Below are positions 1-6,022 of a stretch of 12,069 bases of DNA, piece by piece. The notes under the pieces are model-generated. The model saw nothing but the letters and a program-made list of their open reading frames with translations, was not told the origin of the DNA and did not search any database. Both the position numbers and the translations under genes were made by a program. Every line of letters begins with the position of its first letter. The stretch's first letter is position 1. The DNA is taken from positions 1 through 12,069 of the forward strand of contig CAAGRO010000255.1 of assembly GCA_900772695.1 (NCBI GenBank), written 5' to 3'. This stretch comes from an uncultured Oribacterium sp. GTDB lineage: Bacteria; Bacillota; Clostridia; Lachnospirales; Lachnospiraceae.

Positions 1-375
1 TGGAAGATTCGGGATGAACTTCCCGAGGATGAGCACACCGAGCACCGCGCCGGCGACTGTACCAAGGGCACCGATCAGAAAGATCCCGAGCATACGTCCG
101 GTCTCCTTCCAGATCTTCGAGAGGTTGACCTGCAGAAGCAGCAGCGGAATCGCCATCGGCACCGCGAAGCCCCAGACCACATCGTCAAAAATCGGCGCGC
201 TCGCCGGGATGATCTTCAGGTTCGTGAGCAGCAGTGCACAGATCAGGGCAATGATGGCACCGCTGATCTTGCTGGCCCAGGCGTAGGTCTGCTCCATCCA
301 GATGGAAAACGCGACCACCAGGACCATGATGCTCATCAGTACCCAGGTGTTATCTGCGGAAATGAGTGTGTTCAT
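1..375 (-). CDS. DUF819-family integral membrane protein, N-terminal part (partial)
   Basis: The reading frame is open for 125 codons from ATG at 375 to the window edge, so the C-terminal two thirds or so are missing. The protein starts MNTLISADNTWVL. It has a hydrophobic segment at about residues 10-25, then a WASKISGAIIAL helix, an AVPMAIPLLLLQ helix at about 75-90 followed by KIWKETGRML, and another hydrophobic helix rich in Gly. This order (short N-terminus, 'K-I-S-G-A' helix, 'P-L-A-I-P-L-L-L-x-Q', 'K-I-W-K-E-T-G-R') is what I know of the DUF819 (YjcL-like) family, whose transport role is unproven. The start is supported by AGGAG eight bases upstream of ATG. The gene has its own promoter and is separated from the upstream permease gene by a hairpin terminator, so it is probably a separate unit. 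The family call is from recalled motifs, not a search. Confidence 0.8.
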   Translation of the reverse strand, partial: MNTLISADNTWVLMSIMVLVVAFSIWMEQTYAWASKISGAIIALICALLLTNLKIIPASAPIFDDVVWGFAVPMAIPLLLLQVNLSKIWKETGRMLGIFLIGALGTVAGAVLGVLILGKFIPNLP

Positions 376-425
376 CGTGTTATCTCCTAAGTTTCAAATT
401 TCACGTAAGAATCATGATGTTTACT

Positions 426-454
426 ATTATATCGCAGACGGAATCATGCGTAAA
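426..454 (-). promoter_or_regulatory. Sigma-A-type promoter of the DUF819 gene
   Basis: Read on the minus strand, there is a perfect TATAAT at 431-426 and a TTTACG -35-like hexamer (4 of 6 matches to TTGACA) at 454-449, separated by 17 bases. Transcription would begin near 419, leaving a leader of about 44 nt before the ATG at 375, with the AGGAG ribosome site inside it. No other good promoter is visible in the 250-base gap. Confidence 0.6.
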
Positions 455-550
455 ATGATGATTCTACCTATTAATTATGCAAGAAACATGCTGGAAGGAG
501 AAAGACGCTTCGGAAATCCATGATGCGTATGTGAAAGAAAGCAGAACGAA

Positions 551-582
551 AGAACGGCTGCCGCGCGTGCGACAGCCGTTCT
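551..582 (-). terminator. Hairpin terminator after the SLC13 permease gene
   Basis: A perfect 10-bp stem (AGAACGGCTG / CAGCCGTTCT) encloses a 12-base loop. In the minus direction it is followed by a short, interrupted T-rich stretch (TTCGTTCTGCTTTCTTTC). It lies 44 bases after the permease stop codon and before the DUF819 promoter. The T-tract is weak, so termination efficiency is uncertain. Confidence 0.65.
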
Positions 583-625
583 TTATCGGGGGGATTATGG
601 AAATATCGTAGTGGGAATCAGGATT

Positions 626-1912
626 TTATCCCAGCGGATAGAAGATCGTAGCGGATACGGCGCAGGAGAGAATCGCCAGAATCATATACGGAAGTGTAAA
701 CTTCAGTACCTTCGCCGGATTATACTCACCGGCTGCGAACGCTACGGCACACTCACCGGATCCGGATGGAAAGCCGACCGCGAAGTAGTTTGCAGTACCG
801 ATGATGAGAACGAGGCCTCTTGGGTCCCAGCCGGCTGCGAGTGCAACAGAAGCAGCGATCGGGATCAGTACGGACTGTGTACCCATGTTGGAGATGAAGG
901 TCGTCATGATGACGGTTGCAGCAGAGAAGATCAGCATGACCTTGAACTGGCTCGGATTCTGACCGATGATGTTCAGGATGAACTGTCCGATGACTTCACC
1001 GGCACCGGAAGATCCGATCGCGTCAGCGACGATCAGTACACCGGCGAGCATCCAGATCATATCCTGGGTCATATCCTTCGACGCATCCTTCGCATCGATA
1101 CAGCCGGTGAAGATCAAGATGATGACACCGGCAGCCGGTGCGAGATACATCCAGTTCTTTGTGATCTGGTTAAAGATGAGGCAGAGCATAACAACTGTAA
1201 ATACGATGTATACGATCATCTGCTTGGACTGCGGGAGCTTCTCAACGACGGCGCCCTTTTTCAGCTTCGTCGTATCAACTTCCTGATCCTTCGGCATCAG
1301 TTTCCATGCGAAAAGGCAGTAAGTTGTCAGAACAATGATGGGAATGATTGCAAATTTCAGTGGATCCAGAAGGCTGATCATGTACTGAGGATTTCCCTCA
1401 CCGACGATTCCCTCGTAGAAACCATTCAGGGTTGCGAAGGTGGTGGCACCGAGGCCGATCGGAAGGCGGAACTTCCAGGCAACCATGACACCGAGAAGCG
1501 GAAGCAGCAGACGATTTGCGGTAATTTCACCGTTTTTATTCAGCGTGGTCAGAAAAACTACCAGGATCGCGAGTGCAGCAGTCGATGGTACAAACTGAGA
1601 GAAAAGGGCAGCAACCGCATAAAATGCGATGATCAGCATCATACCACTCTTGCCCTGTACCATATTGAGTGTACCGGAAATTTTATCGACCAGTGCGGTC
1701 TTCGTCAGTACAGAAGAAAGCGCGAGAATCGGCGCGATCAGAACGACGGTTTTATTACCGAAGCCGATGAAGGCGGATTTCAGATCGACGACACCGGTTG
1801 CAGCGAGAATCAGACAGCAGGTCATAGCCGTCACGCCAAATGGCACCTTGTGCCAGATGAACATGATCATCATAAACAGCGTTACGAGAAGGACGATGGT
1901 TAAATGTGACAT
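626..1912 (-). CDS. SLC13-type (DASS/ion-transporter superfamily) anion permease
   Basis: This 428-residue polytopic membrane protein probably carries a di- or tricarboxylate or another small anion in symport with cations. About 10-12 hydrophobic segments run through the whole length. A hydrophilic loop at about 206-230 (KDQEVDTTKLKKG) divides it into two halves, as in the family. The two re-entrant-hairpin signatures that hold substrate and Na+ in SLC13 carriers can be placed: VPSTAA at 108-113 in the first half and ISNMGTQSVLIPI at 340-352 in the second, where the usual SNT is SNM. A Gly-rich GFPSGSGE stretch is at 380-387. The start has AAAGGA upstream. It lies 14 bases after the hydrolase stop, so the two are co-transcribed, and a hairpin follows its stop. 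Length is near the family norm. Substrate specificity cannot be assigned. Confidence 0.85.
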   Translation of the reverse strand: MSHLTIVLLVTLFMMIMFIWHKVPFGVTAMTCCLILAATGVVDLKSAFIGFGNKTVVLIAPILALSSVLTKTALVDKISGTLNMVQGKSGMMLIIAFYAVAALFSQFVPSTAALAILVVFLTTLNKNGEITANRLLLPLLGVMVAWKFRLPIGLGATTFATLNGFYEGIVGEGNPQYMISLLDPLKFAIIPIIVLTTYCLFAWKLMPKDQEVDTTKLKKGAVVEKLPQSKQMIVYIVFTVVMLCLIFNQITKNWMYLAPAAGVIILIFTGCIDAKDASKDMTQDMIWMLAGVLIVADAIGSSGAGEVIGQFILNIIGQNPSQFKVMLIFSAATVIMTTFISNMGTQSVLIPIAASVALAAGWDPRGLVLIIGTANYFAVGFPSGSGECAVAFAAGEYNPAKVLKFTLPYMILAILSCAVSATIFYPLG

Positions 1913-1926
1913 AATTCTATCCTTTC

Positions 1927-2763
1927 TTATTTCATCAGAACACGAACCTGACGTACACGCTCGTGCAGGAAATCGGCCCAGACGGTCGGGTCATAGTAGC
2001 AGTTGTTCTCGTTCGTATACTGGCCGGCACGATCCGTAATCTCGATCTGATTCGGGTGGCTCGGGAGGGCAATGTCTACATGGATGGCTGCAAGCTTCTC
2101 CTCATCTGCGAGGAAGCGGTCACGCAGTGCCGGTGTCAGCTTCTTACTTGTCTTGTAGTAATCATCGTTCATGGTATTTGCACCGACGCCACCATGCATA
2201 GCAATCGTGTAGGTCTTTCCATCCGCCGGATTCGTTTCCTCCCAGAAGAAGCTGGTGCATCCGATGGTGTGTCCTGGGGTAAGCATGGTACGAACGGAAA
2301 TGTCACCGAGGACAACCGGTGTATTGTCATCGTAGAAATGATCAATCTGGAAATCGATTGGATGGGAATCCGTATCGAGCACCATCGTCTCCTCCGGTAC
2401 CTCCTGGTAGAAGTCCCAGTCTTCCTTCGACATATACATCTCTGCACCGGTCAGCTCCTTCATGATCTGTGCGGCACCGCAGTGATCGAAGTGTGCATGG
2501 CTGAGAAGAATCTTCTTGATATCGGATGGCTTGTGGCCGGTTTTATAGATGCTGTCCACGAGCTGGTAGGCGCTCTCTGGAATCGCGGTATCGATCAGGA
2601 TGCAGCCTTCGCTCGTTTCGATGAGCCAGCAGCCGACCCAGGTCTGACCTGCGACATACCAGGTTCTCGGTGATACCTGAAATGGTTCGATGGCTGCGGT
2701 CCATGGACGATACGCGAGCGTTGCGACTGGATCTGCCATCGGCTTTGTACACTTGAATGACAT
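1927..2763 (-). CDS. MBL-fold metallo-hydrolase, subclass B3-like, cytoplasmic
   Basis: This 278-residue protein of the metallo-beta-lactamase fold would be a binuclear zinc hydrolase. The signature HAHFDH is at 89-94, TPGHTIG at 162-168 and LPSHP at 233-237. By family knowledge the metal ligands would be H89, H91 and H165 for site 1 and D93, H94 and H236 for site 2. The D-H pair in site 2 with no Cys ligand between is the B3-type pattern, not B1. There is no signal peptide (MSFKCTKPMADPV), which argues against a secreted beta-lactamase and for an intracellular ester, lactone or thioester hydrolase. AAAGGGG lies a few bases before the ATG. It is first in an operon with the SLC13 permease 14 bases downstream, so it may act on what that permease brings in. 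The gene is divergent from a LysR regulator, the usual arrangement for control by that regulator. The substrate is unknown. Confidence 0.88.
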   Translation of the reverse strand: MSFKCTKPMADPVATLAYRPWTAAIEPFQVSPRTWYVAGQTWVGCWLIETSEGCILIDTAIPESAYQLVDSIYKTGHKPSDIKKILLSHAHFDHCGAAQIMKELTGAEMYMSKEDWDFYQEVPEETMVLDTDSHPIDFQIDHFYDDNTPVVLGDISVRTMLTPGHTIGCTSFFWEETNPADGKTYTIAMHGGVGANTMNDDYYKTSKKLTPALRDRFLADEEKLAAIHVDIALPSHPNQIEITDRAGQYTNENNCYYDPTVWADFLHERVRQVRVLMK

Positions 2764-2886
2764 GTGATTTCCCCTTTCGTGTTCGGTCAGAAGGCACTGC
2801 TCGGTAAGCTTTGACGCGCATCATTACGCTCTGTTTATTCTGACATGTTCGTAGCTCTGGATTTCTGAAAATCAAGAGATGCAATA

Positions 2887-2905
2887 CAGTTATGTGATAT
2901 ATCTG
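2887..2905. promoter_or_regulatory. Imperfect dyad, candidate regulator site for the hydrolase operon
   Basis: CAGTTAT-GTGAT-ATATCTG is a 7-5-7 inverted repeat with one mismatched pair, in the middle of the divergent spacer. Its size fits a LysR-family site, but the arms differ from those of the perfect box at 2965-2979, so it is only a candidate. Confidence 0.3.
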
Positions 2906-2964
2906 TTGAAATCATCATAAAATGAATGTAATCTTAATACAACTTGTAGAAAATTAGATTTAGA

Positions 2965-2979
2965 CTTAATCAGATTAAG
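2965..2979. promoter_or_regulatory. Perfect LysR-type T-N11-A dyad upstream of lysR gene 1
   Basis: CTTAATC-A-GATTAAG is a perfect 15-bp inverted repeat, with the core 2966-2978 matching the T-N11-A rule for LysR-family boxes. It ends 13 bases before the ATG at 2993, overlapping the weak ribosome site region (AAGAG). Bound protein there would block expression of the regulator, the classic LysR autorepression. A related ATCTTAAT element lies about 35 bases upstream. Confidence 0.55.
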
Positions 2980-2992
2980 AGATGAATGAATT

Positions 2993-3937
2993 ATGGAACT
3001 GAAACAGATTGAAAATATTCTGGCGATTGCAGGTGAAGGGAGCATTTCCCGTGCGGCAGAGCGTCTGTTCCTCACGCAGTCTGCGCTGAACCAGCAGCTG
3101 CTGAAGCTGGAGAAGGAAATCGGCATGCCACTGTTCGAGCGGCGCAGGCACAGCATGATTCCGACGGAAGCCGGACAGATCTATCTGGAGGGCGCACGGG
3201 AGATTCTGCAGATCAAGGAAAATACGTATAAAAAACTGGGCGATTTACACCAGGAGGGCCATGGCACCATTTCCATCGCCTATACGCCGGAGCGAGGGGC
3301 AGATATGTTTTCGGAAGTGTTTCCGGTCTTCCATATGCTGTATCCGAATATTCGTTTTCATACGAAGGAGCTGCGGAATAAGCGCATGGAGCAGGCGCTC
3401 ATAAATAAAGAGATCGACCTTGCCTGTATCACGTTTACGGAAGGGCAGCAGAACCCTGATTTTTCGTATATTGCAAATGTAAAGGAGGAAATCGTACTGG
3501 GCGTACCGGCGTCGCACCCGCTGGCATATCTCGCCGGCGAAAACAGTGCAGAGCGTCTTCCGGAGGTCGACCTCAGCCTGTTCAAGGATGAACAGTTCCT
3601 GCTGGCTGCGCCGGAGACGAAAAGCTCGGATATCGAGGCTGAGATTTTTCGTACGGCGGGCTTTCAGCCGAAGGTGCTCTATACCTCGTCGGGTAGTAAG
3701 ACCAGAATCCGTACGGTAAAGGCGCAGCTTGCGTGCGCCTTCTTCCCGGCGTTCTACATCGATCCGGAGGCACCGATCGTGTACTTTACAGTGAAACCGC
3801 ATATTCACTGGTATTCTTCAGTGGCTTATCGTAAGGGGAGCTATCTTTCTGTGCCGGAGCTCGTACTCATCGACCTGATTCGGAAGTACAATGCGCGGGT
3901 GAGTAATTTTAAGAGTATTATTCAGGATGGAAGCTGA
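2993..3937 (+). CDS. LysR-family transcriptional regulator (1)
   Basis: This 314-residue DNA-binding regulator has the LysR layout. An N-terminal winged helix-turn-helix at 1-60 reads MELKQIENILAIA, then ISRAAERLFLTQSALNQQLLKLEKEIG (in two pieces) and LFERRRHSMIPTEAGQIYL, followed by a linker helix and an effector domain from about 92 to 295. Length is typical. The recognition helix has SALNQQL where SALSRQI or similar is usual. ATG at 2993 is the first start that gives the full helix; the ribosome site (AAGAG, 11 bases away) is weak. A perfect T-N11-A box lies just upstream, and the gene is divergent from the hydrolase/permease operon, its most likely target. Its 3' end overlaps the end of the second LysR gene by 16 bases on opposite strands, with no hairpin between. 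The effector is not known. Confidence 0.93.
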   Translation: MELKQIENILAIAGEGSISRAAERLFLTQSALNQQLLKLEKEIGMPLFERRRHSMIPTEAGQIYLEGAREILQIKENTYKKLGDLHQEGHGTISIAYTPERGADMFSEVFPVFHMLYPNIRFHTKELRNKRMEQALINKEIDLACITFTEGQQNPDFSYIANVKEEIVLGVPASHPLAYLAGENSAERLPEVDLSLFKDEQFLLAAPETKSSDIEAEIFRTAGFQPKVLYTSSGSKTRIRTVKAQLACAFFPAFYIDPEAPIVYFTVKPHIHWYSSVAYRKGSYLSVPELVLIDLIRKYNARVSNFKSIIQDGS

Positions 3938-4806
3938 TCATATGCTGTCAGGAGGAGACGAATCAACGCTTTCATGGGTTCTGATAAGCTGATGGATTTC
4001 TGATAGGCGGCGACGATGTAAAACGTGAGAGGTGGATTCAGGGAGTAGGTATGAAAGGTATCTTCCGGGTGAGGCAGACGGCTTGGAACGAACGCATTGC
4101 CGAGACCCTTATTCAGCATATAGCGGCGAGAAACATCATCCTCGATCTCGCAGATAATATTCGGCTGGATCTGCATATTGCGCAGTGCCTGATCTTCCGT
4201 GTTGCGCACGAAAGAAGGGGCATGCGTCAGCACGAAGTAGTCGTTCTGAAGTGCAGAATAGTCTCCTCGCTCGATGTCTTCTGGAGGCAGCTCCGGGTGT
4301 CCGTCTGGAATCGCGAGGAGAAGCTCACCGGTCCAGAGCGGAATATATTCGAGTACCGAGTGCTGCAGAGACGAAGTAAGCAGAATGCCGAGATCTGCAT
4401 GACCCATGATGAGATCTTCTTTTGCTGTTAAACTGTTGCTACGGCGCACCATAAGCTCGATTTCCGGATAAGCTTTACGAAAAGCAGGAATACATTCCAG
4501 CGCAGAAGAAGCTGCACAGGCAAACCGCAGAGTGTTCCTGCTACTGTGCGTGAGAGAGGAGATTTTTTTAAGTGCCTCTCTCTTTATCTGGAGGATGGAA
4601 TGCCCGCCATTGATATAGATTCGACCGGCATCTGTAAGCATGAGACCATCGCGCTCTCGGGTAAACAGCTTTGTGCCGAGCTCGTCTTCAAGTTTTTTCA
4701 GGCGCTGACTGAGTGCCGGCTGTGAGAGATAGAGGCGTTCGGCAGCTTTACTCAGACTCTTTTCCTCGGCAATGGCGATAACATATTCGATTAGTTTGGT
4801 ATCCAT
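3922..4806 (-). CDS. LysR-family transcriptional regulator (2)
   Basis: This LysR-type regulator has 294 residues. Its helix-turn-helix at about 1-60 has the canonical LSKAAERLYLSQPALSQRLK core and a wing ending TDAGRIYI. The effector-binding domain runs from about 92 to 290; DLGILLTSSLQ and ELLLAIPDGHP are the segments that normally line the inter-domain cleft. Its start ATG shares one base with the TGA stop of the third LysR gene (TGATG), with AAAGG 11 bases upstream, so its translation is probably coupled to that gene. It has no promoter of its own that I can see. Its last 16 bases overlap the end of LysR gene 1 on the other strand. Targets are probably in this locus, but which operon cannot be told from sequence. 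Confidence 0.93.
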   Translation of the reverse strand: MDTKLIEYVIAIAEEKSLSKAAERLYLSQPALSQRLKKLEDELGTKLFTRERDGLMLTDAGRIYINGGHSILQIKREALKKISSLTHSSRNTLRFACAASSALECIPAFRKAYPEIELMVRRSNSLTAKEDLIMGHADLGILLTSSLQHSVLEYIPLWTGELLLAIPDGHPELPPEDIERGDYSALQNDYFVLTHAPSFVRNTEDQALRNMQIQPNIICEIEDDVSRRYMLNKGLGNAFVPSRLPHPEDTFHTYSLNPPLTFYIVAAYQKSISLSEPMKALIRLLLTAYDQLPS

Positions 4807-5795
4807 CAGAGCGTGTGCCTTTCTGTGTGATAGAGCTGGAATTCTTCAATCAGATTCTTCGCAGCCTGATTCGGACTGAAATAATAATTCGGATTCTGCG
4901 CTTCCATCTGATAGTTCAGGGCCATCAGATAGCGTTCCTCCTCTGTGAGGATGTGATCCGGTGCGGACATAACGGTCATGTGGACAAAACATTTTGGTTT
5001 CAGGCTGAAGTAAACCAGATTTCTGGAAGGTTCCATGTGACTGCGCGCCAGAATCGTGACGCCGGCGCCTTGATCCGCCATGTTTTTCAGAATCAGATTA
5101 TTATCGGCCTCATATACGATGGTCGGTTGCATCTGATTCTGCTGAAACAGCATATCGGTTGTATGACGTATCGTGGAATGATGCGTTGCCAGAATGAACG
5201 GCGTGTCCTGGAATTTTCGAATATCGATAGAGGTCAGATGGTTGAGATCGTGACTTGCCTGATAAGCGAGTGGGTGGAAGGAAGGCACAAACAGTACCAC
5301 TTCCTCCTCGTGAAAGGAAGTGTGGATGATGCCTGGTTCGTCCGGATCGTCACAGGTGCCCAGCGCCAGGTCAACTTCGTGTTCCTGCACAGCCTTTCGT
5401 AGTCCGGCCATGTAATGTTCCTTCATCTCGATTTTTACATTCGGATAACGACGATGAAAGAGATTGAAGATTTTCGCAATCGCAATGGAACCGCGCAGAG
5501 GTGTGACACCGATGGTGAGGGTTTTCTGATAGCCCACCGAAAGTTCGGAAATCATCTGATAGGTTTGCTCCTTCACCGCGATGATACGGGAAGCTGCATC
5601 CAGGTAGATCTTTCCGGCAGCGGTAGGATAGTAACGTTTTTTATGCTGGAAAAATAATTCCGTCCCCAGTTCAGCTTCAAGCTCTGCCAGATATTTACTG
5701 AGCGCGGGTTGCGTTATGTGAAGCTTTTCCGCGGCAGCCGTCAGGCCTCCTTCTTCTGCGATGGCCAGGATATAGTGAAGTTGCTTCGTATTCAT
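4806..5795 (-). CDS. LysR-family transcriptional regulator (3), divergent from the TTT operon
   Basis: This LysR regulator of 329 residues is about 30 longer than usual because of a hydrophilic C-terminal tail (NPNYYFSPNQAAKNLIEEF and onward). The helix-turn-helix is at 1-60 with LTAAAEKLHITQPALSKYL, and the wing has a basic HKKRYYPTAAGKIYL stretch. The effector domain starts near TLTIGVTPLRG (92-102) and includes DLALGTCDDPD and EEVVLFVPSFHPLAY. The ribosome site AGAGGA lies seven bases before the ATG. Its promoter faces away from the tctC promoter and shares the same -35 segment, and a perfect LysR-type dyad covers its -10 region. This is the standard layout for a regulator that represses itself and switches on the divergent transporter operon in response to the substrate, so I infer it controls tctCBA. 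LysR gene 2 follows with a one-base overlap. Confidence 0.93.
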   Translation of the reverse strand: MNTKQLHYILAIAEEGGLTAAAEKLHITQPALSKYLAELEAELGTELFFQHKKRYYPTAAGKIYLDAASRIIAVKEQTYQMISELSVGYQKTLTIGVTPLRGSIAIAKIFNLFHRRYPNVKIEMKEHYMAGLRKAVQEHEVDLALGTCDDPDEPGIIHTSFHEEEVVLFVPSFHPLAYQASHDLNHLTSIDIRKFQDTPFILATHHSTIRHTTDMLFQQNQMQPTIVYEADNNLILKNMADQGAGVTILARSHMEPSRNLVYFSLKPKCFVHMTVMSAPDHILTEEERYLMALNYQMEAQNPNYYFSPNQAAKNLIEEFQLYHTERHTL

Positions 5796-5827
5796 AGTGA
5801 TTCCTCTTGTGAAGATGCATTACTTTT

Positions 5828-5846
5828 ACTTATAAATTACATAAGT
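5828..5846. promoter_or_regulatory. Perfect 19-bp LysR-type operator dyad in the lysR3/tctC spacer
   Basis: ACTTAT-AAATTAC-ATAAGT is a perfect 6-7-6 inverted repeat containing a T-N11-A core (5831-5843). It covers the -10 hexamer of the minus-strand lysR3 promoter (5834-5839). Its centre lies about 54 bases upstream of the predicted tctC transcription start, close to where LysR proteins bind their recognition site at activated promoters. Assignment to LysR 3 is inference from position. Confidence 0.6.
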
Positions 5847-5862
5847 CTTTCAAGCTTGTCAA
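5834..5862 (-). promoter_or_regulatory. Promoter of the lysR3-lysR2 operon
   Basis: On the minus strand there is a perfect TTGACA at 5862-5857, a 17-base spacer and TAATTT at 5839-5834 (3 of 6). Spacing is ideal and the -35 is consensus, but the -10 is poor, so basal expression may be low. The start site would be near 5827, inside or beside the operator dyad, which fits autorepression. Confidence 0.5.
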
Positions 5863-5884
5863 CCGTCATATTGCGCAGCATAAT
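5856..5884 (+). promoter_or_regulatory. Promoter of the tctCBA operon
   Basis: TTGTCA at 5856-5861 (5 of 6) and CATAAT at 5879-5884 (5 of 6) are separated by 17 bases, a good sigma-A-type promoter. The start site would be near 5891, giving a leader of about 130 nt before tctC. The -35 overlaps the -35 of the divergent lysR3 promoter by five bases. Confidence 0.65.
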
Positions 5885-5976
5885 ACAGACATAAGCGATG
5901 CGAAATGAACAAAATCACGTGCTTTCAAATAGGATTACTCTTTATTAAGAGAAAATCAAAAAGAGAATGTGAATGT

Positions 5977-5997
5977 AATATAAAAATTTATTATATT
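5977..5997 (+). repeat. AT-only inverted repeat in the tctC leader
   Basis: AATATAA-AAATTTA-TTATATT is a perfect 7-7-7 inverted repeat made only of A and T. It lies 9 bases before the AAGGGAG ribosome site (6007-6013) of tctC. As RNA the hairpin would be weak; it may keep the ribosome site open or serve as an mRNA 5' stability element. A smaller CTCTT-TATT-AAGAG hairpin lies just upstream, around 5938-5951. No known riboswitch pattern is recognised in the leader. Confidence 0.4.
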
Positions 5998-6022
5998 TCG
6001 CAAAGAAAGGGAGAAAAACACT

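Larger units (their letters stand above)
2764..2992. promoter_or_regulatory. Divergent intergenic region between hydrolase operon and LysR gene
   Basis: The AT-rich 229-base spacer must hold promoters for the minus-strand hydrolase/permease operon and the plus-strand LysR gene. I see two dyads (listed separately) but no promoter with two good hexamers. The best plus-strand candidate is TTGTAG at 2944-2949 with CTTAAT at 2965-2970, a 15-base spacer that is shorter than ideal. On the minus strand only weak pairs such as TTGATT plus TACGAA are seen. No coding sequence is supported here. Confidence 0.5.

Noticed and set aside
302..523. A 73-codon plus-strand frame covering the DUF819 promoter region
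   Set aside because: It crosses the start of the DUF819 gene and its promoter, has no ribosome site, and reads as low-information sequence.
611..1903. A 430-codon open frame on the plus strand, antisense to the SLC13 permease
   Set aside because: The encoded protein is highly charged (Asp/Arg/His/Cys-rich) with no hydrophobic core or recognisable motif and no ribosome site. The opposite strand encodes a clear membrane permease whose codon bias explains the open antisense frame.
1963..2673. A 236-codon open frame antisense to the MBL hydrolase
   Set aside because: There is no ribosome site or family motif, and the opposite strand carries the full MBL metal-binding motifs.
5885..6022. Riboswitch in the tctC leader
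   Set aside because: The leader is A/T-rich with only short hairpins; no conserved core of a known riboswitch class is seen.
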